Origin: Hormiphora californensis
Lineage: Eukaryota; Ctenophora; Tentaculata; Cydippida; Pleurobrachiidae
Assembly (NCBI GenBank): GCA_020137815.1
Contig: CM035353.1
Location: 7,471,298-7,535,297, forward strand
Length of the DNA stretch: 64,000 bases
Direction of reading: 5' to 3'
Position 1 is the stretch's first letter, and each line of letters begins with the position of its first letter. The translations under genes were made by a program, and so were the position numbers. Positions 27,126-39,925 of the stretch are shown one piece after another. The notes under the pieces were generated by a model. The model saw only the letters and a program-made list of their open reading frames with translations, ran no database searches and was not told the origin of the DNA.

Positions 27126-28225
27126 ATCACAGAACTTGTTGAGTCCCCCTTACAGCTCAACAACACAGAACCATAGTCATCCAAACAATATTGAGTCACA
27201 GCTAAAACACATGATGAGGGTATTGAGAGGTTACGAAACCAAATGGGAATACAATCAAATGTGAATTTCTCTTGTCTCTACTCTCTCTATCCTCTCTCAC
27301 ATATTTCATATGATCTCACAATACTGAAATGGAAATGAGTAAGCTAATGGATAATAAATATGCATTAAGCAAAATATAGCGGCTTCGCACTGACACGATC
27401 CTGCACTCTCTGGATAGGGGGGACATCACCCGAGACGTTAGATAATGTCCCATCCACCTCCTAAACAAGGCGGCTAGACTACAAAGAACATAATACCATA
27501 TCATGTAATGTTGTTTACCGCGTATTACTTGGTTGAGAACAGGGGATTAAAAAAATAATTAACTAGGGAACTGGGGCACAAACAGTTTAGTTGTAGTCAG
27601 GCAAGATTATCTGTGTATATTTCAAGAAAACGTCCCAATAATATTTTAATGTCCGGAGACCGGAGCAATATACCCTCTGTGAGCGGGGATGGCGCGGGGA
27701 TGGCGTGAATATGAGGTTTGGAATAATTTCTGACATTGTCTCATCTGACTGGGGAGTGGGGTGTTATAGTCAGTGACTATCAGTCAGCCTTCAATATGAA
27801 CCAATTTAACAAAAACACTTGAGATTACGGCGTTTGATCTCTACTGATTGTTTGGCATTTTCTGCAATCAACTGATTAATATGACGTGTCAGTGAAAATA
27901 AGCGAACTAAAAAGCTGAAACGGAATTGAGTTGGGAATGGGATTGCAAAGAGAGAATATATAGGTACTTGTGTAATTTGCCAGTGAAGTACACAGCTGAC
28001 TGTAAACTGAGACATGGCCGCAGGAAACAAACAAATCCTTGCCATCTATGATACTGAAAGCATCTGTGTTACTGTAAAATAAATAAAATTAAATGCCCAA
28101 TTAAGTAAATGGTACGAATCGCACTGATTAATGACTAAATTCATAAATTAACACAAGTCAACATAATACATTCTAATGCATATAGAATATTCACACAGTA
28201 TAATTCATATAGACGCGTGTCTGAT
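27126..28225. other. Upstream of the PX-domain gene, little seen
   Basis: This stretch should contain the PX-gene promoter and 5' UTR. A minus-strand frame at 27806-28018 could be a terminal exon of the weak membrane-protein candidate at 28226-28985. I cannot decide its phase. Confidence 0.3.
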
Positions 28226-28618
28226 ATTAAGTTACATGGACACACAAGAGGGATGCTGGGAGAAAGAAGAAGGAGCAACACTTTATTTGTATTGGCGTGT
28301 TGCAACTGTTGGAGAGGGATTGCCCCACTTGTAATATTAACCCAGACACATAGGACGATGTCAGCTATGTAGTAGGCGTATGCAACATTCCAATACAGAT
28401 TAGGTAAATTGTGCTCATAAGACCACATCAAATAAACAACATGAAAGAACTGAATTAGACTACTAAGCCGCGTAAAGGACTGGTAAGCTGTAGATTGCGG
28501 GGAGAGAAAAGGGAGCAGAGTTTTGCTAACGTGGACACAGGGCTAGGAAGTGAATGGCCATAATAATTCTCTCCTTTCAGTTATGTGGTCTTTCTCTCTC
28601 GCCCTTTCTCTCACTCGC

Positions 28619-28710
<92 letters not shown>

Positions 28711-28985
28711 TACCTCTCACTATTATATCGACAAGAGGTGCTTCTCTCTGATCTCTATCTCTCTTACACAAACACCCACTCTCCTCCTCTCTCTTCCGTG
28801 TAATGGTCAGCTCCACAATGGCCTGCATGGTACACGCCACACCAAGGCACGTGGAACAACTTAATATCAAGGCAACTGTAATTCCAGCATCACTGGTGAA
28901 GCTAGAGTCGAGTACCTTACTATAATTGTTATAAACAGCACGGCCTGCCGGTAAAGATATAGAAATGGGGGGTTTGCTGCTGCAG
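28226..28985 (-). CDS. Possible exons of an unrecognised multi-pass membrane protein
   Basis: Three minus-strand segments read as hydrophobic, membrane-like peptides next to plausible splice sites. They are about 28985-28930 (PPFLYLYRQAVLFITII before GTAAGG), about 28883-28790 (ALILSCSTCLGVACTMQAIV after TTACAG) and about 28460-28300 (VVYLMWSYEHN and YWNVAYAYYIADIVLCVWVN after ATTCAG). I do not recognise a family. Phases between the segments do not all fit my splice choices, no start could be fixed, and a CT microsatellite separates two of them. Chance hydrophobic frames remain possible. Confidence 0.25.
28612..28706. repeat. (TC)n microsatellite
   Basis: Nearly uninterrupted TC dinucleotide run of about 95 bases. 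Confidence 0.95.
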
Positions 28986-29110
28986 TGTGAGGCTAAATAA
29001 ACAAAGGGGTGCCGTTCTTAGCTGAGGATATGTGTGAACTGAGTGTACGGGACGTAGATGATGGGCGATATTAGCATATTTACATGGCAGAGAGAGAGAG
29101 AGAAAGAGCG

Positions 29111-29177
<67 letters not shown>

Positions 29178-30730
29178 AGATAGAGAGAGAGATATAGTGT
29201 GTACGAACTAACAAAAGACATCCTGGAGGGGGCTACTACTGCACTAAGGAGTAGGGGCACCTGTCATTGGAGCGAGATGAGGTGGCACCCTCACCTATAT
29301 AATAGAGCTATGGAGCTGATGAAACAGAGCCACGAGGTATAATATACAAGTACAATCATGGGCTGTCAGTGTATAATAATACGGCCTACATTTTCATTGT
29401 TAAAGAAACTTGAGACTTGGTCAGATCTGTTAATCTGGTATGAAGAAGCTTACGAGAGGTATGCACTATTGACAATTAGATGAAGACTTTTTACTGTCTA
29501 TAACCTCCCAGACAAACTATTACAGACAACACAACCCTCTCTTTCAAATACGAAACAACAACTAAAGTGTTTGGTCAATGAATAGGTGCAGGTTTGACAA
29601 GGAATGGCGTGGGTGGTGGAGTTGCTCTAACTTCATAGGCAGGGGAAACGAAATGTTATATGATACTGAGTGGAATGCATATTCTGGATAACGTAGCACA
29701 AAGGAAGAGTGTCAGAGTGAGATAGAGAAAGATAGAGATGCAAATGTTGGAGTGAGAGAGGGATGGAGAGAGACGGAGGGATACTGCGAGTTGAAAGGGA
29801 TAAAAAGTAAATTACAAACAGCTGAGTGAAGGAATGAGAGGGTAATCTGAGTCAGGGGTCTGGCAATACAAGCGGTGTACAGCAGCTGAGTGAAGGAATG
29901 ATAAGGTAATCTGAGTCAGCTGGGTCTGGCAATACAAGCGGTGTCTAGTTGATAAATCATATATCTTCCCGGTGTGAGGTCAGATTACAGCACACTCACT
30001 ATAACTTCATTATATATCCTCTAATAACGTTCCATTTTATGCAGACACGACCATCTGATAACTGGCACCCAGAATTCAGTATGTCTAGCGGCCCCATATT
30101 CCGTATTGACAGGGCGCCCTTACTCAACAGTCTGGCAGAGCGTTAATAAATTTCATCTGCAGCAAAATTAGGGCCCTTGCCCTATTCAGTATTCATTCTA
30201 AAGCTAGGAGGTCACTTCAAATCATACAGTTCTCTGGAAGATGCACCACGGAGTCATTGAACATTGTAGTAGCACTATGTAGTAGGGCACAACAGTTTCA
30301 TAAAACCAGTGTCCCGTAATATATGACTTAGACTAGGTAGCGTTAGCACATGATGTAATGAGAGAGTGTACACTGCAGTTTATTATGGACAAAAGCCACC
30401 CTGTAATAGCTGTATACAACAGCAGGAGAGATCAGAGAGTGAGAGAGAGCCTGGTATTATAGGTACCTACCTCAGGGGAGGATGAGAGAGAGAGAGCCTG
30501 GTATAGGTACCTCTGTAGAAAGGAGAACCAGTATTGTTGTCTTGTCTAGAATGTTAGAATCAAACATGCCTAATTTGGGTAACATAATGTTTGATGTTGC
30601 AATATATACCCAGCATAGCGGGGGAGGGGGAGGACCACGCCCCACGCTGTATGGCGGCGCCATACCCCATTTGATTCTCACTTCCTGTATGATCAAGTCT
30701 CTCTTCCATGCTCATGATGATGTTCATTGA

Positions 30731-30769
30731 ACTTGGTGACAATTGAACATTGTTCAATTGTCACCAAGT
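30731..30769. repeat. Perfect 19-bp palindrome with 1-base centre
   Basis: ACTTGGTGACAATTGAACA and its exact inverse are separated by a single T. Confidence 0.9.
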
Positions 30770-30999
30770 ACCAAGTTTCACCAAAGTAAATTGAGGGTCT
30801 GGTAAATCGAACATCACTTCCCTCTCAGTTGTATAGCGGAGTGTAGAGATAATGTACTTATAAGGGCATGTGTGCAATATGCATGTGGTACCATCTCACC
30901 CTGATGACAACAACCCCCCATATAATGAAGTACCGGCACCTTGGAGCAGTGGGTCAAGTGTGGAATGAGGGAATACAAGAAATGGGGTAAGTATGTCGA

Positions 31000-31350
31000 A
31001 CATTTCTTATCCGAGAAAAAAAAATCGAATCGTAATTTCAAAGCAAAAATTTCTCGGTTCGAGGGTAGCGACTGGCTCAGGCTATTTGAAATGGCGGCTA
31101 ATTTGAAACACCCCCTCTATAACAGGCCAGCAGGTGCACCAGATCAGTGGGCTAGTCAGAACTCATGCCAAGTTTCAAATTAACCATTTTAAATAGCCAG
31201 TCACTACCCTATAAGTAAGAAACATTTCCCGAATCGCAATTTCTAAGCGACAAATTTCTTAGAGATAAAATTTCTTGAATCGTAATTTCTTACCGAGAAA
31301 ATTTTTCCCGGATCGAAATTTTCTCGAATCTCAATTTCTTAGAGATTTGA
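31000..31350. repeat. Degenerate AATTTCTCG-type short repeats downstream of H4 copy 1
   Basis: Multiple imperfect copies of a unit of about 30 bases containing CGAATCGTAATTTCTTAG and GAGAAAATTT. The same repeat family recurs at 49720-49990 downstream of H4 copy 3. Confidence 0.65.
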
Positions 31351-31390
31351 TGGAATTCATCGATTGTAACAGTTTCTTTTACATTTGGGT

Positions 31391-31406
31391 GGCTTTGAAA
31401 AAAGCC
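31391..31406 (-). terminator. Histone 3' stem-loop of H4 copy 1
   Basis: On the minus strand GGCTTTTTTCAAAGCC forms the canonical 6-bp stem with a TTTC loop, followed by ACCCAAA and a purine-rich downstream element (AAAGAAAC). This is the signal for polyA-independent processing of replication-dependent histone mRNA. Confidence 0.95.
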
Positions 31407-31450
31407 TTTTGCGGCACTGGGTAAGCCCAGTACCTGAGAATTCAGAGAAT

Positions 31451-32121
<671 letters not shown>

Positions 32122-32619
32122 ATGTCTACCCCAACCAAGAAAGCCGCTCCCAAGAAGCCCTCTGAGCATCCGCAGTACAAGGAGATGATTGCCGCTGCCA
32201 TCGCTGCTCTTGCAAACCGCTCCGGAAGTTCAAAGGTCGCCATCTCCAAGTACATCTCCGCCAACTACAAGGTCGGAGATAGGCACGAATCCCAGCTCAA
32301 GTTGGCCCTTCTCCGTGGTCTAAAGTCTGGAGCTCTCGTTAAGAAGACTGGATTGGGATGTGCCGGATCTTTCAAGCTGGCGGCCGTGGAAAAGAAGCCT
32401 GCTGCCAAGAAACCTGCTGCCAAGAAAGCCGCTGCAAAGAAACCTGCTGCCAAGAAACCTGCTGCCAAGAAGGCCGGTACCCCCAAGAAGAAAGTTGCCG
32501 CCAAGTCTCCCAAGAAGAAGACTGCTGCTGCCAAGAAGACTACCCCTAAGAAGAAACCTATTGCCGCCAAGAAGAAGCCTGCTGCCAAAAAGGCCACTCC
32601 CAAGAAGGCAAAGAAATAG
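32122..32619 (+). CDS. Linker histone H1
   Basis: Single-exon gene of 165 residues. The start at 32122 (MSTPTKKAAPKK) was preferred to an upstream in-frame ATG because that one lies in the promoter, before the TATA box. A winged-helix globular domain covers residues about 15-90 (YKEMIAAAIAAL, SSKVAISKYISANYKV, LKLALLRGLKSGALVKKTG, GCAGSFKL). A long Lys/Ala/Pro tail with AAKKP repeats and two SPKKK-like or TPKK sites follows. The protein binds linker DNA at the nucleosome dyad and compacts chromatin. It is the only H1 in the window and is divergently paired with an H4 gene. Confidence 0.98.
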   Translation: MSTPTKKAAPKKPSEHPQYKEMIAAAIAALANRSGSSKVAISKYISANYKVGDRHESQLKLALLRGLKSGALVKKTGLGCAGSFKLAAVEKKPAAKKPAAKKAAAKKPAAKKPAAKKAGTPKKKVAAKSPKKKTAAAKKTTPKKKPIAAKKKPAAKKATPKKAKK

Positions 32620-32663
32620 ATCAAAATTTGATCTCCTTCTGAAGGCATTCCTTCAGGAACAAC

Positions 32664-32679
32664 GGCTTTTTTCAAAGCC
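32664..32679 (+). terminator. Histone 3' stem-loop of H1
   Basis: GGCTTTTTTCAAAGCC with the downstream purine-rich element AATAAAGAAATT. It is the same stem-loop version as in the H4 genes and H2B copy 1. Confidence 0.93.
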
Positions 32680-32713
32680 AACCAAATTAAATAAAGAAAT
32701 TCTCCAGTCCATC

Positions 32714-33892
32714 ATCACTGCGCTGGCAAGCGCAAAGGTGGCCCCATCCCCTCCCCCCTAAAACTTTTCCCGAAAAAGTGGGCCCGCTTGCCAACAGCGT
32801 AGATATAACAATTTTGAAGTTTTAGCCCATTTTGGCACTTTTCGACCCCTCCTAACTCCGGAACCAGATGAGCTAGGAGACTGAAATTTGGTACTAAGAA
32901 GCTTCACATAGACCTCTACTGACGGTACAAATTTCAAGTGGCTAGCTCATTCCGGTCGCAAGTTATGGTACCACCCCCAAAACAGAAAATTCAGTGTGGC
33001 GATAGGTATATATATATATAGATAGATAGATAGATAGATAGATATAGACGCTTCACTGTGTAACACTTATAGCTCGAACCATACTAGCTAGAGACTTGAA
33101 CCAAGTTTTATCCGTTAGGAAATCGTTTGGGGCATGCATTAGTTAAGGTTTCCAGTGAAAATGTCTACTATGACGGGCGTAATGACGTCAGAAAGTGACG
33201 TCATTGAAAAATCTCAGACCAAATATTTTCAAACGCCTCTAGCACCCTCAAGACATTTTCTAATTCCTGATTTGACGTAAAATCGTTAGTGGCAAATTGT
33301 CTGAACTTTCAGTTACTGTAAAGCGAATTTCTCTAACTTGTCATTTTCAGACCCTAAAACACGTCGGAACTCAAAAATTTGATGTGAAAATCTATATAAA
33401 AACTCACATTTCGTGCAATAACTTCAGTTCTTGACCACCATGGCCTTTAAAACTTTTCACACGTTTAGTGCTTCATTGGCCGAATAGTCTGTCATAACTT
33501 TTTACGTCGTCGTGACGTCACGTGTGACGTCACGACGTCAAAACGACGTCGAATTTTGAAAATTTCGTCAAATCAGTTTCCTTCAACCCAGGTACATTTG
33601 AACACTTTAGTTGACAATTAGCTTATAGTTGTTTGAGGTCATAAATGACCTCAAACGACAAAAAAAGAGTACAAATTTAGAGCAAAAACTAATTGAAATT
33701 AGTTCGCCAGAAAGGTGGCCCATTTTGAACTTACTCCTTCATTTCCGTCACCTTTGAGTTGAAGGCGGAAAAGTTTACGGATACCTCAATGTCTTTGAAG
33801 CCTCAACTCAAAGGTGACGGAAATGAAGGAGTAAGTTCAAAATGGGCCACCTTTCTGGCGAACTAATTTCAATTAGTTTTTGCTCTAAATAC
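32714..33892. mobile_element. Transposon of the GCGCTGGC...AACTAATT family, copy near H1
   Basis: The left end CACTGCGCTGGCAAGCGCAA with AGGTGGCC and the right end GGCCACCTTTCTGGCG with AACTAATTTCAATTAG match, in reverse orientation, the two ends of the insertion at 42693-44166. The right part is a near-perfect hairpin: about 33675-33760 pairs with about 33806-33890. The interior is rich in TGACGTCA-type palindromes and a GATA run (33005-33045). No coding frame is visible. Confidence 0.75.
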
Positions 33893-34215
33893 TATTATAC
33901 GTCATTATCATAGAACACACCATCAACTTTCAATATCGGTACGCTCAGTAAACCTCTATTATACCATCCCTTGGTGACACACATGTTGTGGGTCACTCAC
34001 ACATATAACACTGTGTTTTTAAATGACTGAGACTGTTAAAATCAACATAAGTTGTGAATATTTTGCTCTGAAATTATTTATTGCACTTAAATTTCAGAAA
34101 AATCGGTCGTTATATATATTACTGAATGAACCTGTAGCCCAAAAACCTCCTCAAACTTTGAGCGCTCAGATCTCTGCGCGATCACGCCAGGATCTTCGAA
34201 ACAATTGCTTCGAAG

Positions 34216-34475
34216 ATCCAAACTGAATCACACTGAAAAGTTTGGTTGGTTCTTCAAATTAGCAGGCGCTCAGTTGTGAACGCCTGTAATTGTGCGCGGC
34301 GCATTGGCACGTGCGACATGGGCGCTGGCAAGATGTTACTTGTTGCAACATGTAAAAGCCTGCCAGCGACCATGTCGCACGTGCCAATGTGCCGCGGACA
34401 ACAGGCGTTCACAACTGAACGCCTGCTAATTTGAAGAACCAACCAAACTTTTCAGTGTGATTCAGTTTGGATCCC
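34216..34475. mobile_element. Hairpin element nested in the left TIR of the satellite element
   Basis: CCAAACTGAATCACACTGAA through GCAGGCG with GCACGTGCGACATGG pairs with the exact inverse on the right (CCATGTCGCACGTGC, CGCCTGC, TTCAGTGTGATTCAG). The arms are about 115 bp with a short loop near 34345. Its absence from the matching place in the right TIR shows it inserted later. Confidence 0.85.
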
Positions 34476-34689
34476 CTAGTCAGAATATAATACTTATTAT
34501 TTTCAACAATACGTATTAAATACACGCGCAAATATGTATTTAATACGTATTAAATACGTATTATACGCCGAAAATACAGAAAAGCCGCGCATTTAGCAAG
34601 TGCTACCATCGCGAGCCGCACAACTTCCGACCCAATTTTAGGTCAAAAGCGCGTTACAGATACGACATACAGCCTCACCCTGCCACATG

Positions 34690-36730
34690 TCCCAATACAG
34701 CTCTGCCGCGAAGTGCTACTGTGTTCCTCCGTCTTCTAAAACAGGTCCCTGTCCCAATACAGCTCTGCCTGCCACGAATTGCTACTGTGTTCCCCCGCCT
34801 TCTAAAACAGGTCCCTGTCCCATTACAGCTCTGCCACGAATTGCTACTGTCTTCCCCCGCCTTCTAAAACAGGTCCCTGTCCCAGTACAGCTCTGCCACG
34901 AATTGCTACTGTGTTCCCCGCCTTCTAAAACAGGTCCCTGTCCCAATACAGCTCTGCCTGCCACGAATTGCTACTGTGTTCCCCCGCCTTCTAAAACAGG
35001 TCCCTGTCCCAATACAGCTCTGCCACGAATTGCTACTGTCTTCCTCCGTCTTCTAAAACAGGTCCCTGTTCCACTACAGCTCTGCCACGAATTGCTACTG
35101 TGTTCCTCCGTCTTCTAAAACAGGTCTCTGTCCCAATTCAGCTCTCCCACGAATTGCTACTGTGTTCCCCGCCTTCTAAAACAGGTCCCTGTCCCAATAC
35201 AGCTCTGCCACGAATTGCTACTGTGTTCCTCCGTCTTCTAAAACAGGTCCCTGTCCCAATACAGCTCTGCCACGAATTGCTACTGTGTTCCTCCGTCTTC
35301 TAAAACAGGTCCCTGTTCCACTACAGCTCTGCCACGAATTGCTACTGTGTTCCTCCGTCTTCTAAAACAGGTCCCTGTTCCACTACAGCTCTGCCACGAA
35401 TTGCTACTGTCTTCCTCCGTCTTCTAAAACAGGTCTCTGTCCCAATTCAGCTCTGCCACGAATTGCTACTGTGTTCCCCGCCTTCTAAAACAGGTCCCTG
35501 TCCCAATACAGCTCTGCCACGAATTGCTACTGTGTTCCCCGTCTTCTAAAACAGGTCCCTGTCACAATACAGCTCTGCCACGAATTGCTACTGTGTTCCC
35601 CGCCTTCTAAAACAGGTCCCTGTCCCAATACAGCTCTGCCACGAATTGCTACTGTCTTCCCCCGCCTTCTAAAACAGGTCCCTGTCCCAATACAGCTCTG
35701 CCACGATTTGCTACTGTGTTCTTCCGTCTTCTAAAACAGGTCCCTGTCCCAATACAGCTCTGCCACGAATTGCTACTGTGTTCCTCCGCCTTCTAAAACA
35801 GGTCCCTGTCCCAATACAGCTCTGCCACGAATTGCTACTGTCTTCCTCCGTCTTCTAAAACAGGTCCCTGTTCCACTACAGCTCTGCCACGAATTGCTAC
35901 TGTGTTCCTCCGTCTTCTAAAACAGGTCTCTGTCCCAATTCAGCTCTCCCACGAATTGCTACTGTGTTCCCCGCCTTCTAAAACAGGTCCCTGTCCCAAT
36001 ACAGCTCTGCCACGAATTGCTACTGTGTTCCTCCGTCTTCTAAAACAGGTCCCTGTCCCAATACAGCTCTGCCACGAATTGCTACTGTGTTCCTCCGTCT
36101 TCTAAAACAGGTCCCTGTTCCACTACAGCTCTGCCACGAATTGCTACTGTGTTCCTCCGTCTTCTAAAACAGGTCCCTGTTCCACTACAGCTCTGCCACG
36201 AATTGCTACTGTCTTCCTCCGTCTTCTAAAACAGGTCTCTGTCCCAATTCAGCTCTGCCACGAATTGCTACTGTGTTCCTCCGTCTTCTAAAACAGGTCC
36301 CTGTTCCACTACAGCTCTGCCACGAATTGCTACTGTGTTCCCCGCCTTCTAAAACAGGTCCCTGTCCCAATACAGCTCTGCCACGAATTGCTACTGTGTT
36401 CCCCCACCTTCTAAAACAGGTCCCTGTCCCAATACAGCTCTGCCACGAATTGCTACTGTCTTCCTCCGTCTTCTAAAACAGGTCCCTGTCCCAATTCAGC
36501 TCTGCCACGAATTGCTACTGTGTTCCTCCGTCTTCTAAAACAGGTCCCTGTTCCACTACAGCTCTGCCACGAATTGCTACTGTGTTCCTCCGTCTTCTAA
36601 AACAGGTCCCTATCCCAATTCAGCTCTGCCACGAATTGCTACTGTGTTCCTCCGTCTTTTAAAACAGGTCCCTGTCCCACTACAGCTCTGCCACGAATTG
36701 CTACTGTCTTCCTCCGTCTTCTAAAACAGG
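34690..36730 (+). repeat. Satellite array, 62-bp unit, left arm
   Basis: About 33 tandem copies of a unit of 61-62 bases containing CACGAATTGCTACTGTGTTC, then CGTCTTCTAAAACAGG and TCCCTGTCCCAATACAGCTC. Copies differ by a few substitutions (Pro-Pro-type CCGCC/CCGTC and TGTCC/TGTTC variants), and some carry a 4-base insertion. Open frames across it are repeat artefacts. Confidence 0.97.
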
Positions 36731-38026
36731 AGGCGGGGAACACAGTAGCAATTCGTGGCAGAGCTGTAGTGCGACAGGGACCTGTTTTAGAAGACGGAGG
36801 AACACAGTAGCAATTCGTGGCAGAGCTGTATTGGGACAGGGACCTGTTTTAGAAGGCGGGGAACACAGTAGCAATTCGTGGCAGAGCTGTAGTGGGACAG
36901 GGACCTGTTTTAGAAGGCGGGGGAAGACAGTAGCAATTCGTGGCAGAGCTGTATTGGGACAGGGACCTGTTTTAGAAGGCGGGGAACACAGTAGCAATTC
37001 GTGGCAGAGCTGTATTGGGATAGGGACCTGTTTTTGAAGACGGAGGAACACAGTAGCAATTCGTGGCAGAGCTGTATTGGGACAGGGACCTGTTTTAGAA
37101 GACGGAGGAAGACAGTAGCAATTCGTGGCAGAGCTGTATTGGGACAGGGATCTGTTTTAGAAGGCGGGGGAACACAGTAGCAATTCGTGGCAGAGCTGTA
37201 GTGCGACAGGGACCTGTTTTAGAAGACGGAGGAACACAGTAGCAATTCGTGGCAGAGCTGTATTGGGACAGGGACCTGTTTTAGAAGGCGGGGAACACAG
37301 TAGCAATTCGTGGCAGAGCTGTAGTGGGACAGGGACCTGTTTTAGAAGGCGGGGGAAGACAGTAGCAATTCGTGGCAGAGCTGTATTGGGACAGGGACCT
37401 GTTTTAGAAGGCGGGGAACACAGTAGCAATTCGTGGCAGAGCTGTATTGGGATAGGGACCTGTTTTTGAAGACGGAGGAACACAGTAGCAATTCGTGGCA
37501 GAGCTGTATTGGGACAGGGACCTGTTTTAGAAGACGGAGGAAGACAGTAGCAATTCGTGGCAGAGCTGTATTGGGACAGGGATCTGTTTTAGAAGGCGGG
37601 GGAAGACAGTAGCAATTCGTGGCAGAGCTGTATTGGGACAGGGACCTGTTTTAGAAGACGGAGGAACACAGTAGCAATTCGTGGCAGAGCTGTATTGGGA
37701 CAGGGACCTGTTTTAGAAGACGGAGGAACACAGTAGCAATTCGTGGCAGAGCTGTAGTGGGACAGGGACCTGTTTTAGAAGGCGGGGGAAGACAGTAGCA
37801 ATTCGTGGCAGAGCTGTAGTGGGACAGGGACCTGTTTTAGAAGACGGAGGAAGACAGTAGCAATTCGTGGCAGAGCTGTATTGGGACAGGGACCTGTTTT
37901 AGAAGACGGAGGAACACAGTAGCAATTCGTGGCAGAGCTGTAGTGGGACAGGGACCTGTTTTAGAAGGCGGGGAACACAGTAGCAATTCGTGGCAGAGCT
38001 GTAGTGGGACAGGGACCTGTTTTAGA
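36731..38026 (-). repeat. Satellite array, 62-bp unit, inverted right arm
   Basis: The same unit in reverse orientation (GCAATTCGTGGCAGAGCTGT, CCTGTTTTAGAAG), about 21 copies. The switch of orientation at about 36730 creates a palindrome of more than 1 kb per arm. A block of about 450 bp near 36730-37180 is repeated almost exactly at 37180-37610, showing recent higher-order duplication. Confidence 0.97.
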
Positions 38027-38030
38027 TTCT

Positions 38031-38122
<92 letters not shown>

Positions 38123-38152
38123 TTCTTCTTCTCTTCTTCTTCTTCTTCTTCT
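38027..38152. repeat. (CTT)n microsatellite
   Basis: Run of TTC/CTT triplets with a few CCTC interruptions at the inner edge of the right TIR. Confidence 0.95.
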
Positions 38153-38675
38153 TGCAGCTGGTCCCTTCTACGAATTGCTGCTGTTTTTCCCGCGCTCTAG
38201 GTTCATCCAACGCGACTTTCAGCCTCAGCTTGGACGTTTAATGGCGCGGCTCAAGTGCTAAATGCGCGGCTTTTCTGTATTTTCGGCTTATAATACGTAT
38301 TTAATACGTATTAAATACATATTTGCGCGTGTATTTAATACGTATTGTTGAAAATAATACGTATTATATTCTGACTAGGGTCTTCGAAGCAATTATTTCG
38401 AAGATCCTGGTGTGATCGCGCCCTGAGGTAGAGGGGGTGAGAATACGGCATCGATAAACAGGGAACTATCAGTGAAACACGATGAGACGTCACAAGCCTG
38501 ACCAATCAAAGCGCCACGTTTGTGTCCTACAAAGTGCTAATCACACGCTCATTCAATGCTTTCATATGCTATTCAAACTCTCGCGCCCTACGTTTGATCT
38601 AAGTCAGCTGTTTTGATATTGAATCATTATCAATTGGGACGATTGGATCGTACACGTTTCTTTTGATTTTTGGGT

Positions 38676-38691
38676 GGCTTTGAAAAAAGCC
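38676..38691 (-). terminator. Histone 3' stem-loop of H2B copy 1
   Basis: On the minus strand GGCTTTTTTCAAAGCC with ACCCAAAAA after it: a full 6-bp stem. Confidence 0.95.
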
Positions 38692-38732
38692 TTTTTGCCG
38701 TGTTTAGAAAACATGGCGGGAGTTTCCCCAGT

Positions 38733-39107
38733 TTACTTGGAGGTTGAGGAGGTGTACTTGGTAACAGCCTTGGTTCCTTCAGACACGGCGTGCTTGGCTA
38801 GCTCACCGGGCAAAAGCAGCCTCACGGCAGTCTGGACCTCTCTGGAGGAGATGGTCTTTCGCTTGTTGTAGTGTCCAAGTCGAGAAGCCTCTCCGGCGAT
38901 CCTCTCAAAGATGTCGTTCACGAAGGAGTTCATGATGGACATGGCCTTGGAGCTGACTCCAGTGTCGGGGTGAACCTGCTTGAGGACCTTGTAGATGTAG
39001 ATGGAGTAAGACTCCTTCCTCTTCTTCTTTCGCTTCTTGTCTCCTCCGACACGGCCGGCCTTCTTGCCTGCCTTCTTCTCGGCTTTCTTTCCAGAAACAG
39101 GGGGCAT
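38733..39107 (-). CDS. Histone H2B, copy 1
   Basis: Single-exon gene of 124 residues for core histone H2B. The start is the ATG at 39107 ([16 protein letters not shown]); a longer reading would need a TTG start. The histone fold ([56 protein letters not shown]) and C-terminal helix ([19 protein letters not shown]) are fully conserved. It pairs divergently with H2A copy 1. A TATA box lies at 39169-39176 on its strand. It differs from copy 2 at one residue (TGVSSK here, TGISSK there). Confidence 0.99.
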   Translation of the reverse strand: MPPVSGKKAEKKAGKKAGRVGGDKKRKKKRKESYSIYIYKVLKQVHPDTGVSSKAMSIMNSFVNDIFERIAGEASRLGHYNKRKTISSREVQTAVRLLLPGELAKHAVSEGTKAVTKYTSSTSK

Positions 39108-39858
<751 letters not shown>

Positions 39859-39909
39859 ATCGTTTCTAACGATTTACTGCTCGTTTCTCTTCGGGGAAAC
39901 TGGCAAAAC

Positions 39910-39925
39910 GGTGCTTTTCAGCGCC
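39910..39925 (+). terminator. Histone 3' stem-loop of H2A copy 1
   Basis: GGTGCTTTTCAGCGCC (one G-T wobble in the stem), followed by ACCCAAA and AAAAAGAAACTC. Confidence 0.94.

Larger units (their letters stand above)
28986..31390. other. Intergenic stretch left of the histone cluster
   Basis: No gene recognised. It contains a GA tract (29090-29172), a tandem duplication of about 65 bp with GCTGAGTGAAGGAATGA at 29820-29943, a shorter duplication around GAGAGAGCCTGGTAT at 30440-30510, a perfect palindrome at 30731-30769, and degenerate repeats built on AATTTCTCGAATCG at about 31000-31350 that recur beside the third H4 gene. Confidence 0.5.
34171..38425. mobile_element. 4.2-kb TIR element carrying inverted 62-bp satellite arrays
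   Basis: The outer ends are inverted copies of GCGCGATCAC-CCAGGATCTTCGAA, continuing into CCTAGTCAGAATATAATAC and a long block of ATACGTATTAAATAC palindromes and GCCGCGCATTTAGCA. The left end lies at about 34177-34215 plus 34476-34600. The right end lies at about 38255-38422. Between the ends sit two arrays of the same 62-bp unit in opposite orientation (34690-36730 and 36731-38026) and a CTT tract. The left TIR is split by a separate hairpin insertion (34216-34475). No transposase frame exists. It is a non-autonomous foldback-like element. Confidence 0.85.

Noticed and set aside
34687-37483. Many open frames with Cys/Pro-rich repeats (CHELLLCSPPSKTGPCPN type)
   Set aside because: They are translations of the 62-bp satellite in both orientations, with no start context or conservation.
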